Under the pieces are notes generated by a model. That model had not been told where the DNA came from. It searched no databases and saw only the letters and a program-made list of their open reading frames with translations. A DNA stretch of 64,000 nucleotides from Atopsyche davidsoni (taxonomy: Eukaryota; Arthropoda; Insecta; Trichoptera; Hydrobiosidae): positions 9,424,001 to 9,488,000 of the forward strand of contig JAILWY010000001.1 of assembly GCA_022113835.1 (NCBI GenBank). The letters are read 5' to 3'. Below are positions 48,476 through 61,171 of the stretch, piece by piece. The number at the start of each line of letters is the position of its first letter. Position 1 is the first letter of the stretch. The translations under genes were made by a program, and so were the position numbers.

Positions 48476-50185
48476 ATGTCACAACAGGTCAAAGCCCTTT
48501 ATGATTTCAATGGTGAACCCGGCACAGCAGAACTTTCTATTGTATCTGGGGAAGTCCTGACTGTGAGCCGGGTAGACGTTGGCGAAGGATGGTGGGAAGG
48601 AAAGAACTCTGCTGGTCAAACGGGACTCTTCCCGGCAGCCTATGTGGAGACGGTAGCAGCCGCCCCTCCTGTGCGCCCTCCTCCTATGCTTCCGCCCGAG
48701 CCCGTCGGAAACAGGTACGACCAAACTGCAGACGAATGGGGAGGAGATACTACTCCATATAGTCCCACTGAAAACTATTCTAAAGGAGATGGTGACGCTT
48801 GGGAAGACGATTGGGATGACGATACGTATTCTGAAATCGGCCCACAAGGAATACCAGTGCAGGGTGGTTCAAGACCTCAGAGCAAAGTGAATACATCTGA
48901 TGCACCTAGTTATTCTTTACCAGGGCTACCTATTAATGAAAATAATGATGACACCATATCCAACTACGGCGGTCCTCAGTCCTCAGCAGTGACCAAGAAA
49001 AATCTCAATCGTTTTTCAACATTTGTTAAAAGTGGTGGAGAAAGCTACATTTTAGGAACCCTGAACGTGACAGTAGCAGACAATGATAAGGTTTATATTA
49101 TCCAGAATGAGGATGGATATTTGTGGTCAGAAAACACAGAACCCTACAGTGTAGTAGTGGCATCTCCCAAAAAAGAAACTAAATTTAAGGGTATAAAGAG
49201 TTTTATAGCTTATCAGCTCACACCGTCTTTCAATAATATCCAAGTGTCCAGAAGATATAAACACTTCGATTGGTTACATGAACGATTATCAGAAAAGTTC
49301 TGCTTGATTCCTATTCCCCCGCTTCCGGACAAGCAGATATCTGGAAGATATGAAGAACAGTTCATAGAGCATCGGAGAGTTCAGCTTCAGGAGTTTGTGA
49401 ATTGGGTCTGTCGTCATCCTGTACTCTCTAAATGTGAAGTATGGCAGCATTTTCTCACATGTACTGACGAAAAACGCTGGAAAACTGGAAAACGTCAAGC
49501 AGAAAAAGATATGTTTATTGGAGCGAATTATTGCATCTGTTTATTCCCTCCTGAAAAAGCCCTTTTGCAATCTCAAGTCGAGCAACACACCGATCAATGT
49601 GCATCTTTCATTCACAATATGGATTCCGCGGTTAAAAATTTGATGGTCACTTGTATGGACCAAGCTAAAAAACACCAAGGATTTTACAAAAGAGAATACC
49701 AGAAGATAGGGGAAGCATTTTTCAGTTTAGGTAATGCTCTGAGTATGGATGAAGGATCAGTTATATCTACGTCCAAATTAACATCAGCAATGAGAATGAC
49801 GGGTGGGGCGTACATTGAGATCGGACGTTACTTTGAAGATCAGCCGAAGCACGATTGGGATCCACTTAGTGACAAACTTCACATTTACAAAGGAGTCATA
49901 GGGTCATTTCCAGATGTTTTAGCGGTTCACAAAGGAGCCATCCAGAAAAGGAAAGAATGCGAAAAATTAAAATCCGATCATAAAATGGAAGTGGCTCAGC
50001 TAAATGAAGTGATAAGAAGAACTGACGTTGTCTCGTATGCACTTTTAGCTGAGATTAGTCATTTTAAAGCTGAGAGAACGACTGACTTAAAGGCAGCCAT
50101 GCAAAAGTACCTGCATGAGCAAATTAACTTTTATAAAAATATTGTTAATAAACTTGAAGTTACCTTGCAACACTTTGATGACTGA
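48476..50185 (+). CDS. SH3PX1: Sorting nexin 9/18/33 family protein (SH3PX1-like)
   Basis: A 569-aa protein, about the length of family members. SNX9-type proteins bind phosphoinositides and curved membrane, recruit dynamin and N-WASP/WASp, and act in clathrin-mediated endocytosis and actin remodelling. Residues 1-60 form an SH3 domain (ALYDF, GWWEG, GLFPAAYVE). Residues 61-78 are proline-rich. Residues 109-115 (WEDDWDD) resemble the acidic AP-2/clathrin-binding patch of SNX9. A PX domain spans about 225-330, with the RRY (259-261) lipid-binding arginine, the PPLPDKQ loop (281-287) and Arg300/301. A BAR domain runs about 345-565, with YQKIGEAF, GSFPDVLAVHKGAI and SYALLAEISHF matching the family. 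The start at 48476 is preferred because it gives MSQQVKALYDF directly; an in-frame GTG at 48458 lies at the splice junction. The stop is TGA. The whole CDS lies in one exon, with no frameshift. The segment IGANYCICLFPP (348-359) at the start of the BAR region is cysteine-rich and differs from what I expect of the family. Confidence 0.95.
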   Translation: MSQQVKALYDFNGEPGTAELSIVSGEVLTVSRVDVGEGWWEGKNSAGQTGLFPAAYVETVAAAPPVRPPPMLPPEPVGNRYDQTADEWGGDTTPYSPTENYSKGDGDAWEDDWDDDTYSEIGPQGIPVQGGSRPQSKVNTSDAPSYSLPGLPINENNDDTISNYGGPQSSAVTKKNLNRFSTFVKSGGESYILGTLNVTVADNDKVYIIQNEDGYLWSENTEPYSVVVASPKKETKFKGIKSFIAYQLTPSFNNIQVSRRYKHFDWLHERLSEKFCLIPIPPLPDKQISGRYEEQFIEHRRVQLQEFVNWVCRHPVLSKCEVWQHFLTCTDEKRWKTGKRQAEKDMFIGANYCICLFPPEKALLQSQVEQHTDQCASFIHNMDSAVKNLMVTCMDQAKKHQGFYKREYQKIGEAFFSLGNALSMDEGSVISTSKLTSAMRMTGGAYIEIGRYFEDQPKHDWDPLSDKLHIYKGVIGSFPDVLAVHKGAIQKRKECEKLKSDHKMEVAQLNEVIRRTDVVSYALLAEISHFKAERTTDLKAAMQKYLHEQINFYKNIVNKLEVTLQHFDD

Positions 50186-50790
50186 TTTCGCATTGGATCA
50201 CTTGTATGTTTGTACTACCAGTATGTATTATGGAGTGCCTGTTGAGATTTGGTGGGAACTTTACAAGATTTGGCTTTTATACACGTTCAGTAGGCACCGC
50301 ATCTAATTGAGCCATCACTATTCCATATATATATATATTTTCAAATGAAATGATATGTTTGTTATGAAATTTCTTTCTTATGTGGACCTTATTGTCTTTT
50401 ATTAGAATGTATATTTTCATATTATTTCCATTATTGACTTTCTTTATACATTCAATATTTTGTGATAATTCCAATCTTTCTCTGTATTAATATATTATAT
50501 ATATATATATATATATACTTTACAGATTAATTTGATATTTTTAATGTGAACCTGTTAAATAGACTGAAGGCTGCACATTATTTCTGCTATTGAGTGCTTA
50601 TGTATAGTGAATTTTTAATTTACATTGATAATTAAATTAGTTCTACGTTATGGCATACCAAAATATTCTATGATTAATCAACGATTATTTTACAAACGTA
50701 CATACAGTATGTATGTATTAAAGTATTTATTCATTATTTGTTATATATTTTATCATGAAATTATTTTTTTTAATAAATTACTTCTTATTC
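50186..50790 (+). other. SH3PX1: 3' UTR of the sorting nexin gene and candidate poly(A) signals
   Basis: AT-rich sequence after the stop. The first canonical AATAAA is at 50772-50777; a variant ATTAAA occurs earlier (50631-50636), and another AATAAA lies at 51212-51217. A (TA)n run sits at 50494-50516. Which signal is used cannot be decided from sequence. Confidence 0.4.
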
Positions 50791-53700
50791 ATCATATCCG
50801 TTCTGGTGTTTGCTAGCACTCTAGATTTACTGTGTAATTTTGTACAGTTTAATATTTTTATATTTGTCCAAGGCAATCTTTGTACCAATCACTTTGATAT
50901 TTTATGTACATTAAAAAAATATACAATTATTGCATTATATTGATAAAAATACCTTTAATTGTTTTATTATTTTTACTTTATACTACCTACATTTTCAAAT
51001 TCAAAGCTAAACAAAAATGTCTCCTACTGATAAATTATAGAAGAAAGTACACTACACTCACAGGTCTCAATTTCAAAAGTTTTTATTAATAATTGAATGC
51101 ACAGTTATTATTTTATTTATTAAATGCTTCAAACATATAAATATTTTCGTATTAATTTATTTTAATTATTATCTTTAAAAATACCATAATAATTGATATG
51201 AATCAAACTTAAATAAATTATATATTATTCTTGTATCGATTTTGTAGTAACATCAATTGAAATCCTTTTTTAATGAAAATATGAGACAAAAATCTCCTCG
51301 TTATAATTTGACCCAATCGGGAAGATTTACTCTATCTTTTTATATATCAGCGTGACTTTTAAGACACCGTCATTTACATAAAAGTTTTGTTACAGAAAAA
51401 AAAAAGTTATTTTTATTACATCTTTGTTACAAATATTCACCGCCTCATTTATTTTTATAACTTTATTGCCTATAAGGATTTTTTGTGGCCCAGTATTTTT
51501 AGTTTGATGAAAAAAAAAATATGTGCACTGGATTGCGAATGTGTATATAATACTTTGTCACATCTTACAGTTAGATTCACGCGTGCCTTGATTACGTAAT
51601 GCGAAATTCTACCAAGTCTGATGTAATAATAGTGAGAAAAAATCCATTTCTATACGTACTCAAAGCTCTCTTATATCCCATTTAACTGTACCAGCACTCC
51701 AAAGAATACACTACTACATAATATTATTTATACTAAAAGTAATTCTACCTCTCAGAAACGAATAAATAAGAGTAACACATAAAATTCGTTTATCTCATCA
51801 TGACAGGTCAGTTATGCCGAGATAGTAATACATACTTATTTCCAGGCGAGCTATGAATGTACTCGGATTATATTTTCGTGAATGAATATCTTGGCCTACT
51901 TTTATAACATAAAATATCAGCCGAAGGTGCTTCAAATTAGTGGTAGTCGTAATCATCCTATTCGAGTTGCCAATGAAAATAATGAGTATCCGATCAATTT
52001 AACTTATAACTTTTCACTTTGACTTAAGGAATTTTACTCATACAAAAATGTAATGAATATTATTATTTTTTAGTCTGGACTTTCGTGGCTGAATGTCCAA
52101 GTAGAAAATTAAAATTATTACGCGTCATCCACCAGATTGAATAATATCTACTCTGCACTTAAAACATTTATTGATTTATTAACTCATTAATCTATTAATT
52201 ATATAGTTTTCGTTTCGAATCAATCGACTGCTCGATTCGGTCGTGCCCAGCACAATCACAAATCATTTGATCCCACACAATTATATCCGAAGTTTTTGGC
52301 AGCATGTCTTGTAAAGTCTTTTAATTCATCGAGCCATACTAGCTGCTTTTTATTTTCTGCAGTAAAAACTTATAATAAATAAAAGCGTTTCGCGGATATT
52401 ACTATATTTTTTGTATGACGCAATCGCATTAAAATACCCATACTAAATATAACGCTCAAGGTGTTTTGATTTAACAAATATATAAAAGATTTATGTGGGT
52501 AGTGTAGTCTTCTCAGTCTTACGTAACCCGTTTATTATACAGATTGATCTCATCACAATGTTTCTGCCACGGCTATGTCATTTAGTACCATTGGAAATTG
52601 ATCTAAAATATTAAAATAATATGTTATACATTGCGTCAGTGCTTTAAATTACTTATAATGCATCCGGCATTATAAAAATTAACGATTGACATTCTCTTTT
52701 TTTTGTAAATTAGCCACTCAAAGCACTACCGTGAAATTATCAAATAATATATTTTTATATAATCCAAGGTCAAAACTATTGCTCTATGAATTTATTATTA
52801 ATTCAAGAATTCGAAGGATTGCCTAAACAAACAAAAATATCTTCTTGCCTCACCTTTCTAATATTTTTTTTTCCATTTTATCTACTGCACAAAGAAGCTG
52901 GCTTTAGAAAAAACTTGACTTTGTAAGATCCAGTAGTAGATTTCAATACACCATCCTTTTCAACCTTTTATTATATATAATTTTCATGGAAAAATATATT
53001 TGCGTCAAACATCACGTTTGTATTTTTTATTAACTTACAATTATCTTAGCCGCAAGAGTGACTATAACTTATTTTAGTGGCAAACTAAAATATATTAAAA
53101 AAAAACTCAACATACTATTTTTTTGCTGTCGGGTAATTGCATTAAATTGTGTACATGCAATGTTCAGTTAAACTAGCAATCGTTATATAACAAAAAATAT
53201 AATTAATTAACGTTGTAAGCATTACTCGAAATTTTAAATATGAATACTTGACCTGATTTTCACTGCAATTTTCATCACCGACGAGTTTTTTGTAGTTTTA
53301 TAAATTTTCATTGAAATATTATCAGCACACAAAAATCATATATATAAAATCCGATTTATTTCTACAAACACAAACATGAAATATTGCATGTATCCACTTG
53401 CAGAGCTAGGTTTATTACAGTTTCAGTGCCAGCGGCTTAAAAACCAAGAGCGATCGCAGCAACGTTTCAAAGCAAAAACATCTTCATTTTAAAACCCGAG
53501 AATCAAGAAACCGACGACACGGTACTTATTTTTTTCTGGCAGTTTATCTAAGAAACCAGTATTTTGCCAGTCAGCCAGATGACTCGTGACCACGATAGCC
53601 CGTAGAACAAGGAGCTGATGGACTTGGGCTGCATGACCATAATTTACCAGCCCTTAATGAAACGTGTATAATTTAATAAAAATATTATTTACTTGTATCA

Positions 53701-55346
53701 CATATTTTCAGAGTCTGATTTTTTGTTCATTCCTCCACAAAAAATATTAAAGCTATGTATCTTTTGTGCATTTGTGAGTAATGACTAGGCAATTGTCGAT
53801 GTACCAGTGTAATTTTATAAAATATACGTAGGTAATCAAATACATTTTTTGTCATTGCAAATCCCAACCTTATTAGTGTACACATAATATGATATAAAAT
53901 TCTGCGACCGGTCAAACAAGGCGTAGTGAAAAACTTGTTTGTTTTTTTTTTTTTGGTAAAGAGTAACAAGCAAAGATTTTACACCAAACAATCGCCATGC
54001 TTAACAAATTGGCGTGAGAATTTTGTGGTCAGAACGACGGACCTCTGACAAAGGTACAGTAGTTGAGGTACTGAAGACAGGCCATTCGTACCGATAACCC
54101 AGGTGATTAGATTAGCACGTGTGGAAGAGGTTTACGTTATGCTTATAAAGAAATCTTAATTAAAAATACACAATGGTTACGTTAATATTTAAAATGCGTA
54201 TTTTATTTAATATATTAAAAGTGAATAATTTTATAATTATAAGTATACTTTAACAAGCCAAGTAGCTATGAAATCACTATCACTTTTGTTGTTGATCACT
54301 TCACCGTTCAAAGCCTTCTTTGGTCCACAAAAAAGGTCGTAATTTCCCGGCAATCGGACTTCTCGTATTTTTAGTTTAAATGTGGAGTATCATTTATTAA
54401 ACCAGTATGTCCTGGTTAAAATTAAATACAGTATTAATATATTTATTTTCAAAGTATTCAACTTCGATACCAGTGGTTATATAATTGTATTTTTTTACAT
54501 TTTACTTTCTGGTAAATTCGCAATATATTATTGATAAAATTAAGCTTATCATAAATTAAACAAGATTTTTCTCTTTTTTATTTAGATTTTTTGTTTGTTT
54601 TGCTAACTTGTTCATTCTACACTCGAGCGGTCAGGCTCTGTGACTAGCAATTACAAAAATTGACAAAAAAAGTCATTTGAGCATTTGCCAGTAGCTCAAT
54701 CACAATACTCGGTATTGTGATAGTTATAAAAAAAATTGTAAAGTAATAAAAAAAAAACAATCATGATTCAGCTGCTATTTTTCATTCTAATGGTATATCC
54801 GTTAAAAACGTTGAATCGTGACGAATATGCCCGTTATGAAAGTGCAAAAATGACTCATAAAACTATTATCTTTAATTTCAATTCCTAGAAATATTACTGA
54901 ATACATTTCTGAAATAAATTAATTCAAAACAGCTAGGTTTAAATCTAACCATATTTAATTATAAATTAATTGCCAATGTCCACTGATTAATTTTTAATGC
55001 TTGAGCCTTTGTTTTGAAATACTTGTATATGGGCATTGCCAATAATTATTATTTTGCAAAAGATAGATATTTCCTTTGAGTGAAATATTTGCATATCTAT
55101 ATAATTAAATGTATGTATTTACTGTACAAATAATTAAATTTTAGATTCTATCAGATTATGCTCATATGATTTATTAACTAAGACAACCAAGAAAATGTTC
55201 AACAGATATCTGAAGGAAAATTGGAGGAGAAAACCGAGACACACTGTAATGCCATATTTCAGGCTATTAAAGAGTATTAAGAAAACATAAAATTTCAATC
55301 AGTGCCATCGAGGTATTTTTAAATGAAAATTATTTTTGTCAATTTT
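50791..55346. other. AT-rich non-coding DNA with small islands
   Basis: No supported gene. Less AT-rich patches at about 53380-53640 and 53990-54130 (the latter with CAGGTGATTAGATTAGCACG) may be regulatory. All ORFs are short and AT-driven. Confidence 0.45.
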
Positions 55347-55459
55347 ACACATTTTTGTTTTTATTGTGACTAGTTTCGCCCACCTATTTCGTTAGCAAAA
55401 AACTTCACAAAACATTACAAAATTTTTATTTTGTAAAAATATCAAAATGGAATTCCACC
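55347..55459 (+). mobile_element. Foldback family A, rearranged second copy
   Basis: 55347-55397 aligns with the left arm of the 46.5-kb element (ACACATTTTTGTTTTTATTG, then AGTTTCGCC, then CGTTAGCA). 55435-55459 is the reverse complement of 46479-46503 with one mismatch (TCAAAATGGAATTCCACC). The two pieces are in inverted order, as expected of a foldback copy whose centre was lost. Confidence 0.7.
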
Positions 55460-56470
55460 GATACGATTTATACCATCAACTCATAAATACAACAGCCCGG
55501 TACTGTTAGCGATATCGATCAGAAAATACTTCATAGTTTATCGTTATAATAACGTTTTCCTCTGTTGCCAGCCTGCAGTTTTTTTTTAGTATTACCGCAG
55601 CCGGCGTCGAGTTGCGTCATACAAACATAGGTCAAGTCCGCGCACTCGAGAAGTGTAAGGTTCTCGGAAGAGACTTGCGACTAGAGTTCGCTAAATTATG
55701 CAAGTTTTACCGCTGTGACCATTTATATTTTATTATTTATTACTTTTTATGAAAATATTACAGTAAATTTATTGAATTTCCCTTCATAATAGAAATAATA
55801 ATGTGTTCCAAAAAAATCTAATAGTAGATCGCAAACTTTATTATCAGGCATCCTGTGTTGAAGTTTAACGGTTATAGTAACTATTTTAAAACTCGACCAA
55901 AGTAGCTATTTCATATTGTGAAATAATTCAGTTTAATACGGAAAAAAGAGTCTTATAGAGTGTTTAAGTCTTGAAGTATACTGAAATGTTTTACTTTGAT
56001 ATTGAACATTATATTTTTTGAAACAATAGATTTTATAGAATAGTTAATATTTCCAAAAGAGACTAAAAATAAGTACCCCTTTGCAAACAATATTTGAAGC
56101 CCAAAAGCTAAAAATGGTAAGTAACGAGACATAAAAATATTTTATTTTTTTAATGTCTAGAACATATATTTTTCCTCATACGAGTATCATTTCTTCCTTC
56201 ATTGATTACGAATTATAATCTTAAACTTCTAGTCGGTTTATATGAGACCCTGCCCAGCAGCTTCTCTGCCGATCTTCCTTCGTATTTTATGATCCTTCGC
56301 TGTGTGGTAGGTTTTGTCATTTGACTTCCCTGAAATTCAAATATTCATACAGAACAGATTCTAAGACTAAAATATAACGATAATGTCACCGTGCGAACAT
56401 TCACAGTTACTTAAAATTTAACTAGCTTGGATATTGGACTGAAGATAGACTGAATTCTCATAACATTACC
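55460..56470. other. Non-coding
   Basis: A GC-richer patch lies at 55560-55720. At 56114-56122 an ATG is followed directly by a strong 5' splice donor (ATG|GTAAGTA), which could be the end of a first exon of an unseen plus-strand gene. No downstream exon was identified. Confidence 0.25.
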
Positions 56471-56489
56471 ATCTTTATTGGTGAATGAG

Positions 56490-56745
56490 AGATACACGCC
56501 GGGAGAGGTGCGTGAGCGTGGGTCGGGCGCAACAGGTGAGCGCGGCATGACCGCGGCAGGAACGCGGCAAGACCGCGGCAGGACCGCGGCACGGGAGTCG
56601 ACCCGCCTCATTTTTCATGCACGATTAGGCGTGACTTATCTATTTGTGAATAATCAGCAAGGCTAGAAGCCCCGCACTGCGGTTATCTCCCACCGGCTCG
56701 AGCGTACCGGCACAGTGAAAACTCGCGAAGATAACGCCCTACTGG
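56490..56745. repeat. GC-rich island with an 11-bp tandem repeat
   Basis: Units GACCGCGGCAG, GAACGCGGCAA, GACCGCGGCAG and GACCGCGGCAC run from 56549 to 56592 (four copies, 11-bp period, each with a CCGCGG or CGCGG core). The flanks stay GC-rich to about 56745. A short ORF through it is a by-product. Possibly a transposon fragment or a CpG island. Confidence 0.7.
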
Positions 56746-57160
56746 CTCACGTTTAGTATTTTTATGCTAATTTAAGTTTTAATACGGCTCCTTACATTTC
56801 CATACCATATAAAAACTATAATATTTAATAATTATAAATATAAGGGATATTTTTTATTTAAGCACTTTTTGTATATTACATTGGAAGAATTTGAATCTGT
56901 TTATTTTATAATGTCTTCTTATGTGTCCTCTATTCTGTCTAATATATCCTCTACTGATCAAATGCGATTTGGATAAACTTTTTATTATAAGAGCACCCGA
57001 TTTCGTTTTGTCATACAAAGAACTATAAGTATTTTTAGGTTTTATTTATTACGTTTAATATTGCAAACAACAAACTAAATGGGCTGCAGGATTATCTTGG
57101 GTATTGATTTTCTCAAGCCGACTGATATAGTTGCATATTTTTTTACCTTTAAGCTTATTT

Positions 57161-57164
<4 letters not shown>

Positions 57165-57250
<86 letters not shown>
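57165..57250. repeat. (TA)43 microsatellite
   Basis: An uninterrupted TA dinucleotide run of about 86 bp. The 'Tyr-Ile' ORF across it is an artefact. Confidence 0.97.
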
Positions 57251-57254
<4 letters not shown>

Positions 57255-57649
57255 TTAATCTTGATTTATATTTTAAGGTGTTTGCCTCTATTCTTGATAT
57301 AAAACATGAACAGAACTAGATTTTGGAATTTTTGCATCAGTGTGACTTGTAGAAATAACTCAGGTTTTTCATGATTTTTTTAAAACTGTATTCTTGCGCT
57401 TATTTTCTGAAAAAAATTATGTTCTGTCAAAGCGTAACTAGAACAAATCTTCTGTGATAAATATTTTGCGAATCTCTTTACTCATAATAAATATTGAAAA
57501 CCTCTGTACGTGTGTGTCTAAAAATATTTATATAATATTCTCGTTATACCCTCGCGTAGACGTGCACGATGAAAAAACGTTTCCTAAATTTTTCGCCAAT
57601 CACCTACGATATTACAAAACTAATCATAAGAAACGGTACCCTTTAATAT

Positions 57650-57860
57650 AGTTAAGTCCCAAAGCCCCCCGGCTTCTAGTCTCCCGAGTTGGCGAGTTCT
57701 TATCCCTAGCAAGACTCTGGGGAGGACTCGAGACGGTATTGGGCACCATTCCTGGTTCCCCGGTTCATTTTACTTATCTGTATTAGCCCGCCGTTAAATG
57801 GCTTTAGAAGATAATGAGTCACGGGCACTGTATGAGGCCACGCGGACGATCTTATTGTGA
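57650..57860. promoter_or_regulatory. GC-richer island
   Basis: About 200 bp of higher G+C with no coding frame. It contains TGAGTCACGG (AP-1/bZIP-like TGAGTCA, near 57818). The class is unclear: regulatory element or old repeat. Confidence 0.2.
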
Positions 57861-60800
57861 ACGGTTAATTTGTTCGAGTTTACATAATTAGTACATAATC
57901 TTTGAATGGTTTAGTAGATATGATGTAGTCAAGTGAGTTTTTATTGTATCCAAGACTTATTGAGTCAGTGAAAAAATATATAACAGTTCTTAATGAGAGC
58001 TCAGACTTAATTTTTATCTGAAGTGCGTTTTGTTTCCATGTGGTTTATAATCGCCGAAACAATCTTTCTAAATATATATTTAAATAATAGATTTGATGTT
58101 AATGTTAAGAAGGTAAAATAATGCATAAAATATGTTTGAAGTTAAGTTTTCAAACCACGGGAGTGTTATATTATTATTTCTTAATGTCTGAGTTGAATTG
58201 TTAAAAATTTATGCTTTTACGTGATTTAGTTGTTTAATGTGTTTTTACAAGTAAAGTAAAATAGCTTAAATGTTGAATAATCATGCTTATGGTATATTAC
58301 AATATCTTCGTATATATTTTGATGACTTTTTGTCTGTTACATAAGCTTAATTACAATTTATACATCTTTTTTCTTATATTGAATATAAGCTGCACATCAA
58401 AAGTAATACCGAGAAATTTGTATCATAATTATATAAAATACAAGGAACTCTCGTATCACAGCAGTCTGATCCACGTGTTGTGTTTATTTAAAAATATATT
58501 AAACACAAAGGTCTCAGGAAGAAAATCATGAGATTATAATGAGATTTCTGAAATATTTAACAAAAACTGAGCATACTATGTAAATGTTTAACATTTGTTC
58601 AGTAAATTAAAAAATAATAATTAAGAAATTTAGACACTTATTATTTACATAGACAAGATTTTTCATGTTTAAACAAAATTGTGTAATAACCTCATTTTGT
58701 TTGTTTCTTATTATTGTTATAAAACAATATTAAGTTGAGGCGTTTATTCTTATCGAATGTTAATTTTAATAAGAATGTCCAATGACTTTATTTAAATATG
58801 ATTAATGTATATCGTTAAACTTTATGAACAGTTCAACGTCCGCTTTAAAAAATGGCTTTTTTATTCAGTTAAGATGTTGTTGTGTTTAATAAACTTTAAT
58901 TAAAAGCAAAAAACATCAATGCTGTATTTTCTCTCTTCCTTTATATAGTTTTATAGCAATAATAACTTACTAAATGTTACATTGATTAATATTGTATGTA
59001 CGACTAATAGTTATAAACGTTGTTACGTCGAGAATATTAATGTTTGCTTCATTTTAGACATAATTACATCACACTAGTAAGGACACGCTGACACTGATAT
59101 TTATATGCAAAGTAATGAGTGTTTATTATTATTGAATGCATCAAGCAGTGGATTCTGTAACTGAAAGCTATGTGTGATTTGTAACATTCTGAATTTTTTG
59201 ATTCTTGGAATGGAAACCGATAAAATACCAAAAATATAGTTATTAAAAATTGAATATGTATATAAAAGTTGTTGTTTCTAAAATAGGCAGCAAAAAACAT
59301 GAAGTATAATTAAAAAAAACTGACACATTACTGTGACATACTTTACGGCGTGTACCTGTGATTTCACACGTATAATTAGAACGGAAGATGTGTAATAATG
59401 AGTATTTTGTATGTAAATACTTCATGTGTATTCAACATTCGTTACGACTTCGCGAGAGAAGCAAATATATTTTGTGAATATGTTCTTATCTGTATGCTTC
59501 TGTACACCACTGTAAACCTCGCCTTAGAATGTTGCAACGAAGGTAACTACTGTAAAAGAAAATCTAGAATGGATTTTTCAAAGCCTTGAGATTCTTATGA
59601 TCTTGTTTGTTAAAAAATGAAATTGTTTTTTTTCAACGCTCACTAAATATAATATGAAATGCATATTTGCACTTTCACTCTATTAATACGGATCCGTGAT
59701 AATTTTTGAAACATACTCCAGCCTGCTTGCTAATTCAGATCGTAATGTTTGATTGTACCCGTAATTAACCAAACGTTCTGCTCGGTGTACGTGACGGACT
59801 TCGCACTCGAAAAACGAGTATTTATTATAAGAATACCACTTCTAAATCCTCTTTTGTCGGCAGAGCGATACATTGATCGAATTTTCACGATATTATTATT
59901 ATATTGAAGAAATTTTTGTATGTTGCGAAAATATATTGGTTTTACATTCATGTTGTATTTGTATTACTGATAAATGATTCTATTTTTTTTAAATATATAT
60001 ATATGCGCTTTTGCTTTTACTAAGTCATAGGTAAATTCTATTAAAACCTTTTTTATTTAAAAATATTGATTTGATCGGTAATGCTCTATAAAATATTTTA
60101 TAAATCAGTAACTAACACTCGTGATCTTCAAGGTAAGCAAGCTCAATCGCATATTCATGGCAATAAAAAAAACATTAACCGGAGTAATTAAATGCATATA
60201 TTTTTAAAACATCTGATAAAACTCGTTTTCCAGATTTTTTGTTAGAAATTAAAATTAAAATTGTACGAGAGGCATTTTTTGGCTATGTTACAATTTTGTA
60301 CCTCCTGAAAAGTGTTTTGGGTCGCAGACTCATTTAAAATAATAATATTTATCCTTTGTATTTCAAGACAAGCTGTTTTTTATTGATCAATACTAGCATT
60401 AAACTTTTATATTTAATTTTACTTGATTGAAATAAAAGACAAGTTTACAAAATATCAGGAAACTCCTATTGAGCCATACTATAGTTAAAGAATAGTATCC
60501 TGCCTTATCATCTCCTCACGATTATATTAATTAAAACTATTTATGAAGTGACTATCACCATCTTAAATTTCATAATCTTTAGTAATTAAAGGTCTCAGGG
60601 AGTTACTATGGAATGCTTTGAGTTTAAAATTTCTTTCTTTTATTTCTAAATGTTTTTGCATCTATGTGGCAAAATTTTGAAAATACACCGATGAACTTTC
60701 TTTGAATCTAGGTCGAAAACTAATATGTCGGAATTGGAATTTATTTAACAAGGGTCCGTATAATTTGAACACACAATTCATCTTTAAATTCTTTAAAGCT

Positions 60801-61130
60801 TGAAAGGTCCAAAAAGTGCGTCTATTTAGGTTCACCGAATACCCAAACGCCTCAGGGATTTATGCTTCGATGTGTAACCCGTCCCTATCTAATTCCTATT
60901 TTATCTTCTCTACAGTTTTGTTCCGAGATCCTTTTCAAGTTCTTCGAATCAGCCTGTTGAACCTTAGCGGCGTAAATACATTGATTGACGGAAATTTCGA
61001 CAATTTAACTCAGGCTTTCAAATTGTTTTTAATCAATTAAATTTAAAAAGTAACATATCAACAGCGACTTGAAACATAAGCAGAAAGTTTATTCTTATAC
61101 ACGTGGTTGAGAATATCAATGCTACACGGT
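57861..61130. other. AT-rich non-coding DNA
   Basis: No supported ORF or RNA gene. A TGATTGACGG word (60982-60991) lies in a slightly GC-richer patch at 60820-61000. Confidence 0.45.
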
Positions 61131-61143
61131 ACAGGATACTTTG

Positions 61144-61171
61144 ACACATCACACACATCACACACATCACG
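61144..61171. repeat. 9-bp tandem repeat (ACACATCAC)3
   Basis: CAT recurs at 61147, 61156 and 61165 in three ACACATCAC units, followed by a diverged fourth. The sequence on to 61290 is less AT-rich than average. Confidence 0.8.

Noticed and set aside
57131..57319. ORF rich in alternating Tyr-Ile
   Set aside because: Translation of the (TA)n microsatellite.
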